DNA of 64,000 nt from Apostichopus japonicus (lineage: Eukaryota > Echinodermata > Holothuroidea > Aspidochirotida > Stichopodidae). The notes beneath the pieces were generated by a model. The model did no database searches, was not told where the DNA came from, and was given only the letters and a program-made list of their open reading frames with translations. A program made the translations under genes and the position numbers. Positions 51,313 to 64,000 of the stretch are shown here, in pieces. The stretch is from contig NC_092563.1 in assembly GCF_037975245.1 (NCBI RefSeq), forward strand, positions 1,827,001-1,891,000. Direction: 5' to 3'. Each line of letters begins with the position of its first letter. The first letter of the stretch is position 1.

Positions 51313-52134
51313 ATAGATATACCTACGCACCCATGGTTACCACCACCCATCCTCTTACAGGGGTGCTGTTTCGGTATAACCATGCAGGACCGTCGAGGGC
51401 CATGTCAGACCCCAGGGACAATAGCATTAGTGGGCCCCATTTTTTTAAAGTCTTCATTAGATCTATTATGGAAATTAGAAAACATTTATAATATTAATAT
51501 GCCTTATCCCCCCCCCCCCTTCCGCCCCTTTGACACCGGGTACAGAAACACAAATATTGAGCTCATTTTGTGAGCAACTATATCATATTTTGCCAAATTT
51601 AGGAATGGTCCAGAGGGCGGGGGGCATGGAATAGTTTTGCCACTGAATGTGGAGCTAGAAGTGGAGAAACAAGTAAACCCTATAGATACCATAAATACCC
51701 GTAAACCCTTCTTTTCAATATAATGTTAACATTGTTGTGGCTGTATACAGAACACCATTACACAAGTCACATTTACATTACACAAGAAAGCACAGTGGTC
51801 TCACCGTTAACTATAATTACCCTACTGCGTGCCTCGGGAAGAATTTGGTATGTGCACTCATCTTTTCTTCATAAAGGACACTTTCACTTCATTTCAATTA
51901 TTTTTTTTATCACAACAAATACCAACATAATGAGACATAATTTAATCTTCAAAAATACAACAACAAAAAACACATGTTGGGAAAGGAAGTACTCTTATTG
52001 AAACCCTTTCTGGAATTGAAAGCAAGATCACTCTCACCAAGATCAGTAAAAAGAGTAATACACAGATAGCAACATAAATTAAAGTAAAACCCCTCCCCTA
52101 CCACACACTCCTGACACATCCTATACCTGCAACT
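51313..52134. other. Non-coding, no gene seen
   Basis: Contains a C run near 51509-51518. Short frames only. Confidence 0.35.
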
Positions 52135-52380
52135 TTAATCGTTACTAATAAAATGTCTTAAGAAGCCTTTACTCAGAGACGCAACTGACGGACTTAATTG
52201 ATAATAATGAGGTAGTGCGTTCCAAATCCTAATAGATCGATATTTGAGACTTCTGTAATAAGCATCTTTGTCAACGGAAACAGTATGAAGTTGGCTAGAT
52301 TGTCTATATATAGTATGGTAGTTACGAGCAGATTTGTCGACTGTGTAAAAGGAAGAAAAAGAACCAACGAAACGTAAATG
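52135..52380 (-). pseudogene. C-terminal fragment of a non-LTR retrotransposon
   Basis: On the minus strand the frame reads VDKDAYYRSLKYRSIRIWNA, continues LPHYYQLSPSVASLSKGFL, and stops at 52135. The IRIWNALP plus LSPSVASL pattern is the usual end of CR1/Jockey-like reverse transcriptase proteins. The upstream 60 or so codons are open but less typical. It differs from the LWNSLPHS family in the duplicated units. Confidence 0.6.
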
Positions 52381-52799
52381 TAACTAGCCTCATAGAAATT
52401 AGGTCATGCAATTTGAGTACGTTCTAGGAAGCAAACAGACAACTGGGGTCGTCCCCATGGCTGCAATTGTTTTCAAATCGTGATTTACACAAAAATCTGT
52501 ACAATGATAAATAAGCCTATGTGTATATGCTGACTATCTGGTATATATTGTATATTTAACATATATCTTGTTGTCAATGAAACGTACAATCTCATGCACG
52601 GATGTTTAGATACTTTCCACTGCGTAAACAAGTGATTTGACATATCGACTGTTTCCTTCTGCTGATATATATACTAATCTTAAGTGACGACAGGTGTCTT
52701 GTGAAACGGAAACTAATTTCGGATGCTCTTTGCACATGAATGAATACGTTTCGTAGGCATAGGTTATGCGCCAGCACCACTTATCAGACGATATATTTG

Positions 52800-52854
<55 letters not shown>

Positions 52855-52873
52855 GTGTATGTATATGTATATG

Positions 52874-52916
<43 letters not shown>

Positions 52917-54270
52917 CGGTGACAAACAATGTGACGTTTAAAAGGAAGAGGGAAATATTTAATCATAATGTTAGCAGAAAACCCCATCTCAATATCTTGT
53001 TCCTAACTCTGCATGTGTATGATTGCTTGAATGAGAACTATTTTAAACCAGATAAGCTCTTCCTCACCCCAGACCCCCACCCCCACCCCCCCTAATAAGG
53101 ATTAGTAGGGATGTTCTTAAAATACCGTTGTTGATTTAACCTTGCGATGAGTCCATATGATATCATCTGTATTGTCGCAAGTATCCTCGGAACTGCATGG
53201 TCAATTTTGGTCAGAAATAGTCAAACTAATCTGACCATTTCATTTCGTCTGGCAATAATTGGAAAGGCTGAAAATGCAGGATATTATATACTTTCTAAAT
53301 TTTGAAAATTCTAAAACCTATAGAAATGTTTAACCAGTTATAGAATATGGGTCAATAATGCAGCTGTTTCGACATATCATTACATGAAAGAAAATGACAG
53401 CTTCCCTTCAGATTAATGACCAGTAATTACTCTTATAGACTATACGAAGGTGCTATTTCTCCTCACGTCTGATACGGTAACGACAAATTCATTCAGGTGA
53501 AACCCTAGGTCTACAAGGAATTTGATGAATTTGTACTGTCATGGGACTAAATGTGTTACTGCATTGTGTCGTCTACAGTATCGTGTTATGCAATAATTTT
53601 ACCTTTAATTTACAAGTGTCCAATGACAATTTAGCAATGGAGCAAAGTTTTGTGGTGGAAGAGACGTGTGTGTGGGGGGGGGGGGGAGGGGGGCGCTTGG
53701 GGAAGTTAGATAATCTGCGTGCTTGTGTACAAGCTATGTCTTTCTTTTTGTTTCCTTCGTTGCTTAATGTATTTATTTTATTTCTTTATTTTATTCTTAT
53801 TATGATCATACAGAGATTACTTCCTTCGCTGTATACATTTATTAATTTATTTGATTAATCACATTCACAGAACAAAGAGTTGATATGAAAAGAACAAATT
53901 ATAGGAACAGTGAAACTTTGAAAAACAACAACCTTGAAGGGGAATACTTCCATACTGTACACACATACATACACCACGTTCTCACGATATGTAGCCTATA
54001 TATATTTCATATGTTCGATACGCAGCGTGTTGTATTTGACGAGAGACAAAGAGAAAACATATATACAAGATTAAATAGGATAAGAGTTGCCATTTTATGC
54101 TTACAGTCGTAAGTGGTCATGCTTGATGTTGCGTATTCATGCAAAACAGTCTTGTCAGGAAAACGTGACGCAACAGTTTACTTGAATCACATGCAATGAA
54201 GCCAAATCCCGCGTTACACGAAAGGAATGGAGGTTAATGTATGTTCTTCATGTGTATAGACACACACACG
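52381..54270. other. Non-coding; (TA)n at 52797-52914
   Basis: A (TA)n tract with TATGTGTATG interruptions lies at 52797-52914, C-rich sequence at 53067-53092 and a G run at 53675-53692. No gene recognised. Confidence 0.35.
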
Positions 54271-54313
<43 letters not shown>

Positions 54314-54317
54314 TTTC

Positions 54318-54369
<52 letters not shown>
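54271..54369. repeat. (TA)n microsatellite
   Basis: Two TA blocks separated by TATTTTCATT. It directly precedes the inverted-repeat region that starts at 54385. Confidence 0.9.
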
Positions 54370-54372
<3 letters not shown>

Positions 54373-54384
54373 GGTGGGGGCGGG

Positions 54385-54744
54385 ACTCACTGTTCTGGAT
54401 TTTCCTACTTATTACGTTTTCAATTATATATCCATTTGCCTTTGTCTTTTTAACTCCATTTCATTAACAAAGGTCTGTTCAAAGTATCTCTTCGGAGATC
54501 CGGCTTTAGGAATCACAAATGACTTCGAGTTGGTTAGAATCATGTTTGATATCTAGAGTAAGGCAAATATGTCACCAAAACAGAACTAGTATTGTTCGAT
54601 ACAGGTGACAAACGCCTACAGTGGAATAACGACCTTCCTTACCGGTTTCGAATCTCTGGACATACAAGATGGAAGTAAACGACAAAGGCAAATGAATATA
54701 TATATAATTGAAATCGTAGTGAGTTGGAAAGTCCAGAACAGTGA
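54385..54744. repeat. Inverted repeat, arms 54385-54459 and 54669-54744
   Basis: The left arm starts ACTCACTGTTCTGGATTTTC. The complement of the right arm starts ATTCACTGTTCTGGACTTTC. The match continues through TTTCAATTATATAT and ATTTGCCTTTGTC for about 75 bases. The right arm belongs to the tRNA-like element below; the left is an inverted second copy of its body. Confidence 0.75.
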
Positions 54745-54887
54745 ATAAACTTCCAGCCTCTACCGGGATTCGAAACCGGGCCTCCCGCTTTATATGCGGA
54801 CACCCGAACCACTATAGGCTATGCATGGACGCTGATGTATGTCCAGAGGTTCGAAACCGGTAGGGAAGGTCGTAATTCCACTCATAG
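54615..54887 (-). repeat. tRNA-like SINE with ~50-bp inverted ends
   Basis: On the minus strand a tRNA-like head contains TAGTGGTTCGGG (54803-54814) and box B GGTTTCGAATCCC (54765-54777), with a GCGGGAGGCC arm between. The element is bounded by inverted ends: 54615-54664 (CCTACAGTGGAATAACGACC onward) and 54838-54887, about 90 percent complementary. Each end also contains a GGTTTCGAA box B-like string. I did not find a target duplication, and the true limits may be larger. Confidence 0.6.
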
Positions 54888-56284
<1,397 letters not shown>

Positions 56285-57300
56285 GTATTAAAGGTCGGAC
56301 ACTGACCAACAGGAAAGGATTGGTATAGGACAGGACATCGTACATGCAAGGACATGTCGCAACAAGACATGACAATAAGAGATCTTATGGTAGTATAAAA
56401 TAGGATATAACATGGACTGATAGGATAGGATAGGATAGGATAGTTATTACTGAACGGGGGATATGACAGGACGATTTGTCAAGGCATGATAGGGTGTAAC
56501 ATGTCGAGACAGTAGGCGACTGACAGGGTATGACAAAAGAAGACTGACTTAAGGATAAGACATGAGTGGCAGGAAATGACATGACAGGGCACGATGTGAC
56601 TGGACATGGCGAGACAGAAGGGGACGACAGGGTATAATGGAACAAAACTTATACTGTGAAGGACTGGAATGGCAGGAAATCATATGACAGGACACGGTGT
56701 GACTGGACATGGCGAGACAGAAGAGGACGACAGGGTATAATGGAACAAGACTTACTGTGAAGAACAGGAATGACAGGAAATCATATGGCAGGACATGATA
56801 GGATGTGACACGGTGTGACAGCAGGCGAATGACATGCCGGATGTGTTAGGACAATAGTTACTGAAAAGGACATAAGTGACAGGAAGTCACATATGGTAGG
56901 ACATGCTTGGAAGAGACATGGCCAGAGAGCAGACTAATGGCAGGATGATGGTGGTCGGAGATTTAATGAAAAGGAAACGATTGATAGATAGTCACATATC
57001 AGGACATATAAAACGAGGTGACAGCTTACAACTACAGGATATCATATAAAAGAAAAGGACATGGAGGGGAAGTTATGTGACAGTACATGAAACCGCATGA
57101 AAGGACAACCATAGCAAGACTGACAGGACACTTCATGACATGATTGGACATTTGAGGACATCGCATAATACGGGACATGAAATGTCATGATACCACAGTC
57201 CACACCGGACATGAGTAAGACACGACTGGACAAACTATAATGTATACAAGACAGCTCATGACGTAAACGTATATTGGACAGGTCTTGCCTGACAATGTAT
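56285..57300. repeat. Degenerate GACAGGA-type satellite
   Basis: About 1 kb built from variants of GACAGGACATGA and AGGAT. It starts near an (AGGAT)n run (56418-56442). A ~103-base higher-order unit is repeated at 56583 and 56686, both starting GACAGGGCAC or GACAGGACAC and running through GACTGGACATGGCGAGACAG. No coding content. Confidence 0.8.
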
Positions 57301-59258
57301 AGGTTTGGTTCGTGTAGTCATATATATATGATAGGATATACATGCACAGGGGTCAAAGGTGGTGGTGGTATGAGGCAGAGTTGAGATTACAATCTATATA
57401 CGTCATTTCTTTCTTTAGATATCTCAAGCCATTCCTCTTTCACATCCCGCTACTTTGTCTGAGATGCATTCATTAGTCTTAAGTAATTGACGGTTGGACT
57501 GAGAAATATCAGATTCCGTGCTCAATGACTGTTTTGTCCAAATTAACAATGCAATCTGGTGACGTCTTCCTCCAAATGAAATCAATGTTGAGATTAAAAA
57601 CTCAGTTGACAGTTCTCCCAGGCTATAGATAATGTTAATGTACTAGGGAAGACGAGTAGCATTATATAGTCGGTTTTGAGACTGGAGCAAGATTCCAAGA
57701 AATCTAATCAATACAAACATTTAAACCCAAATAAATTTAATAACTTCTCTTTATTAGTAGTATGAACGAATACGATATCATGAGATTCGCCACCTTTAGA
57801 TTTGACTTGTATGTATCTTAAAACTCAGACTGTACGTCAAATGGATTAAGTCATTCTTACAGACAATGATAACAGGTTGTTAATTCATAGATATAGTCGT
57901 AACTTTTGAAACTGTTCACCCTTTCTTATTAATCATATGGGCCTGAGCATCTTTAACAGTAATATTTATTGGTTGTACTGTTACAACAAATGAGTTCACT
58001 TGTTTTCAACCTGAGTTAGATATTCTTTCGAAAACTGTACAGAGCTGAATTTGAAGGAGATATACTACGTAACCTTAATATCCTTAATATATACATTTTA
58101 TACCACCGAGATCCCCCTCTTACCTTTATACGTAGGTCAACAAATGAATGAAAACATCCTTTAATTTCATGATTAACAAATATCAGATACCATGTTTTCT
58201 TTTACTTGAAAATAAAGTACTTTATGTATCAAATATACTTAGTTAAAGAAAGAAAATTAGAAAGAAACAAATTAAAGTGAAAATACAATATTCATTAAAA
58301 AAAGTCATTAAAAACTTATATGGAACGGTATTGATTTTTATCTCTTTTGTAAAATAACATTTTTCTATTTCTAGTAAGAAGACAAACTTATAGAAATGTA
58401 AGCTTATACAATTAAAAATGAATAATTTTCCTTGTAGCAAAAGAAAATTGCTAGGATTGTCTAATATCTTCTGAGTAACCAAAATTGAGATATGGTTCAG
58501 AGGAAGTACATCTTTTACAGTATATACCTATATACACTGAAATAAAAAACTCAGACCGTATCACTATATGTATATCAAACTACACCTACAGTATATACTT
58601 GTGTTATCGCCCGTATATTTGCTGAGTTGTTTGTGTCAAATAAACTGCATATTGCGAGAAGAACATTCCCTATGACGAGAAAAAGCCAAGATCAATCAAA
58701 CACCCTTCACCAACCCTTTCCTATAATCACGTGAGTCTCATAAAACAATGAAACTTCGTCATGTGTATTTCTATGGCGCCTCTCTCGTATCATTAAAACC
58801 AACATTTGAAACTGAAAGCGCAGCCTTTGAGAAACATCACACACAGTTACGTTAATCCCATTTGTGGGATTACATATATCGTTCCCATAAAACATGACAT
58901 GATAGTAATAATAATAAAAACGAAACATCCATTATGATCAGGGACCAAGGAACGCCAATGTCGTCTACAATATGGCAGTAACTAACACATATATAACTCA
59001 TCAAAGTTGTATGGAGTCTCGAATTCGATGCCAGAGGTATTGGAAACAAGGACAGGTCTGTGAACGATATCTGTCTAGAAACTAAATGAACTGCGGTCAT
59101 GTTTGTCGTTCAACTTGTCAGCAATTACTTGTATAAAACGTGGTGATGAAGAGTAGACTGAGGTGTTGTTTTCTTGTAGATGTGACAACGAATGAAGAAT
59201 ACAGAACCTGTGAAAATACAGTCACAAATTTTTGTTTTTGAAACTTAATTTCATTTCA

Positions 59259-59261
<3 letters not shown>
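57301..59261. other. Non-coding, no gene seen
   Basis: AT-rich, with short hydrophobic frames only (for example 58243-58482) and no recognisable features. Confidence 0.35.

Positions 59262-59315
<54 letters not shown>
59262..59315. repeat. (TA)n microsatellite next to the hammerhead-like motif
   Basis: About 54 bases of TA ending five bases before the hammerhead-like motif. A second short tract is at 59424-59454. Confidence 0.9.
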
Positions 59316-59318
<3 letters not shown>

Positions 59319-59319
59319 C

Positions 59320-59362
59320 AGTTGTCTGATGATCGCTCAACGCGTGAAACTGAATAACAACT
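59320..59362 (+). ncRNA. Hammerhead-like motif, separate locus
   Basis: CTGATGA at 59326-59332 is followed by a CGC/GCG stem II and GAAAC at 59346-59350. Helix I is a perfect six-base pairing of AGTTGT (59320-59325) with ACAACT (59357-59362), different in sequence from units 1-3 but paired in the same place. Helix III (GAAAC TGA ATA) has a C-A mismatch, so this copy is probably decayed. Confidence 0.5.
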
Positions 59363-60224
59363 ACCAGTGTTCCACTAGTCTCAACTAGTCTGAACATATT
59401 TTTGTTCACTGTATTTATTTACATATTATATATATATATATATATTATATATATGGAACGTAACCTAAACATGACAACATATGTAACATCACTTGCCATT
59501 AAAGGCATCGGTGAAATTAAATTCAAAGTTTCAAAAAAGTTTTGTGATTTTATTTCCCTGTGACGTCTCTGTGACTTCGAATAAATATCTAGAAAATATT
59601 CCTGGTTTTCGAATCTACCTGACATGTACAAATTTACTGCCAAGGTTCATTTAAAGAAATGCGTTTTCTCTTGAACTGTGTATAGGTGTAACAACATTGT
59701 CTTTCAATTCAATGACGTTTTACCGACGGTAACTTGAAGCTGTGATACTTTCCAAAGAAAGGAGGAGAAACATATTTTTAGACAGCAAAGTTGCTATAAA
59801 TAGCTTATTTGTTGTATAGTTAGTCATAAAGTTACAATGTGATCGAATATTTTGTTACCCACAAAGCAAAGATAATGTTTAAAACTGAAGAGCCTGTCTT
59901 TTGCCAATATGTTTGTCAGTCAATTTAAAATATCGAATTTCAACGCTTATATAATTTCTACATCTTCACGGTGAGTATAAATCTAGATGGAGATACATGC
60001 TAGTACGTGATGTACTGGTTATGAAGACATATATAGATTCACAAAAATCAAACCAAAACAAGGAAAACAAAATTGTAAATAGAACAAGGAAAGAAAATGC
60101 AGATTGGCATTGTTTCAGTAATGGCGATTGGGGTCATCATAGACTTTGTGGTTTCGATGATAATCGTAAACCTATGCAGTCATGCAGGCGGATTAGTGTG
60201 TTTGTTGACGCCTTGCTTGTAAAC
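59363..60224. other. Non-coding, no gene supported
   Basis: AT-rich. A 41-codon frame with a hydrophobic segment starting MQIGIVSVMAIGVIIDFVV (from 60096) is too short to call. Confidence 0.3.
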
Positions 60225-61330
60225 ACGATATCTCAAGAAGAGAAGATTGGACCAATCTCATATTTGGTGAGTAGGTGTACTACAATGAGTAGAAGAAGCC
60301 TATTGTTTTTTGTGGAGGTCAAAGGTCATTTGGTGTCAAATTGTGAAAACCATGTAATCACGATATCCAAGGGCGGCGGAAGCACTTTTAATCTGGGGGG
60401 GGGGGGGGAACCAACGTCGAAGGGCACTTTGCAGAAATTCAATTGGACTGATGCAGCCTGATATTTAGTACCCTATATAACTCTTACTTCTATCCCTCCA
60501 TCAACCCCCCCCCCCCCCCCCAAAGGAAACAATGCATACTAGCACTGCAATATCCAATGTGCAAATTGGGAAACAAGGAACAAGTTTTCTTTCGAGACAA
60601 AATGTTATGAAATCATTATAAAGTCCAAGTCCCTGCACACGCGATCGATACATGAATGAAAGCAAATGAAATATGTCAAAATACGAAAGGATGGGGTAGG
60701 TCAAGGGATATTAAAACTATACTCATTATTCATAGTAGGCTATAAATGGTTTCTGCTTATTACAAAGTCACCATGTAAAATAGCATGGCATTTTTGAAAT
60801 GCAATATGGAAGGGTAATAACACGGCAAATGATTGTATGTTATTGGCATGTGATTTAATAACCGACGCATGCCTATATGATATGCACATTAATATGTAAA
60901 ACGCGCGGAGCGCGCGAAAAATTTTGGTTATATTTTTCGGGCACGTCGTTACAGCCCCCCCCCCCCCCCCCAAATCAAATTGGGCTCCTACGCCTATGGT
61001 AGTAAACATTTAAAACTTCCCGAAATATTTCATTCGACGTGGGTTTCGCTTTGTAAACTCTTTTTTTAATTAGAAATTTGTATGTAGAAAAAGGGCACAT
61101 TTTTGACCTGAGGAAAAGTGGGAGGCACGTGCCCCCCCCCCCCGGTTCCGCCGCCCTTGACGATATCTCAATAAGGGAAGCTTGGATCAATCTCAAATTT
61201 AGTATGTACTAGTGACACGTTAAGTAGAAGAAGCCTTTTTGTTTCTTGTGAAAGTCAAAGGTCATTTGGAGTCACCAGAGGTCAAATTGTGGAAACCTTG
61301 TTTCATAATCTACCGTATCTCCAACCGACC
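60225..61330 (+). repeat. ~135-bp satellite with AGGTCA sites, split by a hAT element
   Basis: Monomers start ACGATATCTCAAGAAG or ACGATATCTCAATAAG at 60225 and, once the insertion 60368-61167 is removed, 135 bases later. Each contains AGTAGAAGAAGCCT and GGTCAAAGGTCATTTGG or a close variant. At least two copies and a partial third are seen. Confidence 0.75.
60368..61159. mobile_element. hAT-type element, CAAGGGCGGCGG family, exact TSD
   Basis: The ends CAAGGGCGGCGGAAGC and GGTTCCGCCGCCCTTG match those of 46776-47231. The flanks are ACGATATC (60360-60367 and 61160-61167), an exact 8-bp duplication lying within the satellite monomer. Poly(G) at 60397-60409 and poly(C) at 60506-60521, 60955-60971 and 61133-61143. 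Part of the interior (about 60895-60999), ending in GGCTCCTACGCCTATG, looks like a remnant of a further element. No transposase. Confidence 0.88.
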
Positions 61331-63060
61331 AGCCTACAGTATTAGATAACATGTGCGTTACGCCTCATAACAACAGAAGAGGTTGTTAGCAATTGGAAAT
61401 TTGCTGATGGGCATCCGTAGATAGTACCAGCAAACCAGCGACCAAATTGGCATAGAATTAAATGTGTCGCCGTTTGATCGGAACTCGTACATACATTTGA
61501 ATAGAGTGTCATATACTGTATGTACGTTCAACGGTAAGGTAAAAGTGGGTTCGTAAACATAAAGGCGTGAACGAAAAATTGTTTCGTGTCAGACTATACC
61601 AATACACTTGAGGTGGCTAAACTTCTCCTAAATTATTTCTGAAGGTATTTCCTACATGCAGAATAAACATACATAACCTTGACACTTCGATTAGATCCGA
61701 CATATTTGGTGACCGTAGAAGTCAAATGATGGCGAGAGGGAAAACAAAGAAGAAAAAAAAGAAAAAAAGGACATAAAAAAAACACGAAGGAATTAGAAAG
61801 TGGCTGCTGACATATACATCTATAACTTGCTTTTCTCATAATGTGAAACGACATTCCCAATACGTGATTCTTCTTGTCATTAGATTGATGGTTTAATGAT
61901 GGAAAGTGTACATTTGAAGTTCAGAAACCATTACGCAAATTTGAGCATTGATCATGACATGTTATACAAGCGTACAGTATTGCCTTAGGCTAAATACCTT
62001 TTGATAAGAGCCCCTCCCAGATAATATTGTGGAGAACTGTATCTGAAATCTAGAGTTTATATGACTCGCTATTTCTCTCTTCCACTTGACCGCCTTGTCT
62101 GCTTCTGCACTGCGTATGTGACGTCAGAAGCTGTAAACTTATAGTCCCTCGGTTAATATTATACCTCTTTGTCAAGGTTTTGTATCAAACTTGAAGAACC
62201 GTAATACGGCCTTGGAGTGTATACCTCTCTGTGTGTATAGGCTATTCTACTAAAAGCATTTGTAAATACTAAATACAGGATAACAAATAACTAAACAATA
62301 TACAAGAAGAAAATTGTGCGTGTGACTTGGCAGCCTGTCCAGTAATACATGAATATTCATTAGCAAGTACAATTACATCGGTCTCTAACATCAACTTGGC
62401 TTCTCCTTTGTGTTTGGTTTGTCGTTGCGGAAATGTCACCATGTTATCAAAATATGAAACATTCGGAAGGCATTTTACTTCTATAAACAGTAGGCAAGAG
62501 CAAGAGATAAAGAGAGAGGGAGGATGAGAGAGGTTGAGAGAGGGAAGAGAATGCTGCAATGCATATACCTACAGTATATAGAACAGATGTCAGTTTCTTT
62601 ATTAATATAGGCGTTTATGGTTCAGCATCCCTGTCAAAACAGAGCCATAAAGAATTAGTCGTTTCTCAACTTCGTGACAACGTAATAAACCAGTTTATAA
62701 CTCATTTGTTATACCAAATGACAGGCCGGGAATTTCTGTTGGCTAATATACACATTACATGGACGGGATGTGACCTACTAAATCGATTGGAGATGATTAC
62801 ATCAGTGAGATAACTTCTTGACTGAAACATTATTATTATTAAAAAAAGATTTTATCGCGTAATCACCCGGGTTTTTTTTATAATTAAATCAGGTTGAGCA
62901 GACTGATAATATTTTATACAGTACATTTACGACATTCATCATGCTTCATGTGTTCATAATTTAACTGTTTGTCTGCTGTCGTTTTTTTTTGCGTCGTTTA
63001 TCCACAGCCCTCTAGCACTTTACGACTACAATGAATATTTTCATAGTCCATCATTGCAGA
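61331..63060. other. Non-coding, no gene seen
   Basis: AT-rich with A-rich and T-rich runs. Short frames only. TGACGTCA at 62119-62126. Confidence 0.35.
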
Positions 63061-63099
63061 GTCGCAAGAGATATTATAGCACAACATACCAAAATTCAT

Positions 63100-63430
63100 T
63101 GCCAGTATCGCATATCGTATACCATATCGCATATCATATTTAAGCTGCGCATATCGCATCACGTGATCATATCACTGCAGGATATCACAACATGAGTCTC
63201 ACATCACCTCATTCTGAAATCACCTCATTTCACGTCTCAATTGTTTCATCTCCCCACCCCCCACCGGTTAATCTCGTCCCACCCATCCCATCACAACACA
63301 TCACATCCATTCACATCCTTCCACATCGCCCCACATCACATCCCATCCCATTCCACCCCATCATAACACCTCCCCTCGTTACAAATCACCTCATCTCACA
63401 ATACAATGCTTCGCCTCACCACACACACCA
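63100..63430. repeat. CATATCG and CATCACATCC-type simple repeats
   Basis: From 63100 to 63180 variants of CATATCGCATATC recur. From 63190 to 63430 variants of CATCACATCCCATCC recur. The 83-codon frame across the latter reflects the repeat. Confidence 0.75.
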
Positions 63431-64000
63431 ACGCCGCGCATAGCACTGTATGAGTATATACTCGAGGATTTACGTAACTGTGTATGCGTAACTACAGAAA
63501 TACATAAGCTTCATATAGGTCTGTGTGTGTGTATGTGTGTGTGTGTCTGTACACTAAAGGGTCTACGTTCCCGGTGGCTGTCTAGTATGGATAAATCGAG
63601 AAGCTGAGAAGAAATATTGGACGGCAAACATGGTGACGAATTACTATCACTATAAGCAAAATTTTAGTCAGATTTTTGAAATCCGACATCGTTCGTGAAG
63701 GCAGTAAACGCCCGTCACAACCTGACCCTAAACTAAAACCCCACCCAAGCCCTACCTCGCCGCCTCACCGTCATCTGTTTACCCCAGCCTCATCTCAACC
63801 CGCCCGGCCAACAGCCCTCCAAAAATGTCAATTGTTCGAAATATGTCTCACTATTTATATGATGTTCTTTGATGAGTGTGACCTATATGAACTCATCACC
63901 ATGCAAATACGTTACATTTTCGTATCGTGCAGGTTAGCTATACCACTGATATACTTTCAATGGACGTGGAGTGTTTCCTTTGTTTCATATTTCTCTGAAT
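63431..64000. other. Non-coding; GT tract
   Basis: A GT-rich tract lies at 63523-63548. No gene recognised up to the window end. Confidence 0.35.

Noticed and set aside
54765-54814. Functional tRNA gene
   Set aside because: Box A and box B are present, but no acceptor stem closes around them and the sequence lies inside a repeat; it is better read as a SINE head. The same applies to 47484-47560.
59997-60461. 154-codon plus-strand frame
   Set aside because: It runs through the satellite into a hAT element; the composition and boundaries are those of the repeats.

Overview
The window is eukaryotic and looks like an AT-rich invertebrate genome. Genes carry GT-AG introns, and coding sequence is sparse. 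The rest holds hAT-type DNA transposons, non-LTR retrotransposon relics, tRNA-derived SINE-like elements, long (TA)n tracts and many poly(G)/poly(C) runs. A tandem Golgi-type sulfotransferase cluster and the repeat types would fit a marine deuterostome such as an echinoderm. That placement is inference; no marker gene settles it.

Layout. 0-13.9 kb: a dead non-LTR reverse transcriptase fragment, then hAT-type elements, several with exact 8-bp target duplications, one nested inside another. 13.9-36.2 kb: a tandem segmental duplication of an ~8.4-8.7 kb unit (13883-22292, 22293-31030, 31031-36195, the last truncated). Each unit carries, on the minus strand, a two-exon type II membrane sulfotransferase (predicted 342 aa) with an ~1.8-2.0 kb intron, and downstream of it a hammerhead-ribozyme-like motif. 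Units 1 and 2 also carry a 44-bp minisatellite that was split by a 5'-truncated non-LTR element before the duplication. Unit 3 has lost this and instead carries a truncated THAP-type zinc-finger start facing away from the sulfotransferase. 36.2-46.7 kb: mostly non-coding, with a candidate two-exon 65-aa membrane micropeptide (38.9-39.2 kb) and a TATA-box plus hydrophobic first exon (45.6-45.8 kb) of a gene that presumably continues to the right. 46.8-64 kb: more hAT-type elements, a tRNA-derived SINE, a tRNA-like inverted-repeat element, (TA)n arrays, a GACAGGA-type degenerate satellite, a second independent hammerhead-like motif at 59.3 kb, and a ~135-bp satellite holding AGGTCA half-sites that is interrupted by a hAT insertion.

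The only well supported protein family is the sulfotransferase triplet. The encoded enzymes would sit in the Golgi membrane, use PAPS and sulfate glycans. The three copies are nearly identical overall but mosaic in their similarity, which points to recent unequal crossing-over or gene conversion. The most interesting observations are the hammerhead-like motifs, the mosaic sulfotransferase paralogues, the nested mobile elements with exact target duplications, and the candidate micropeptide.
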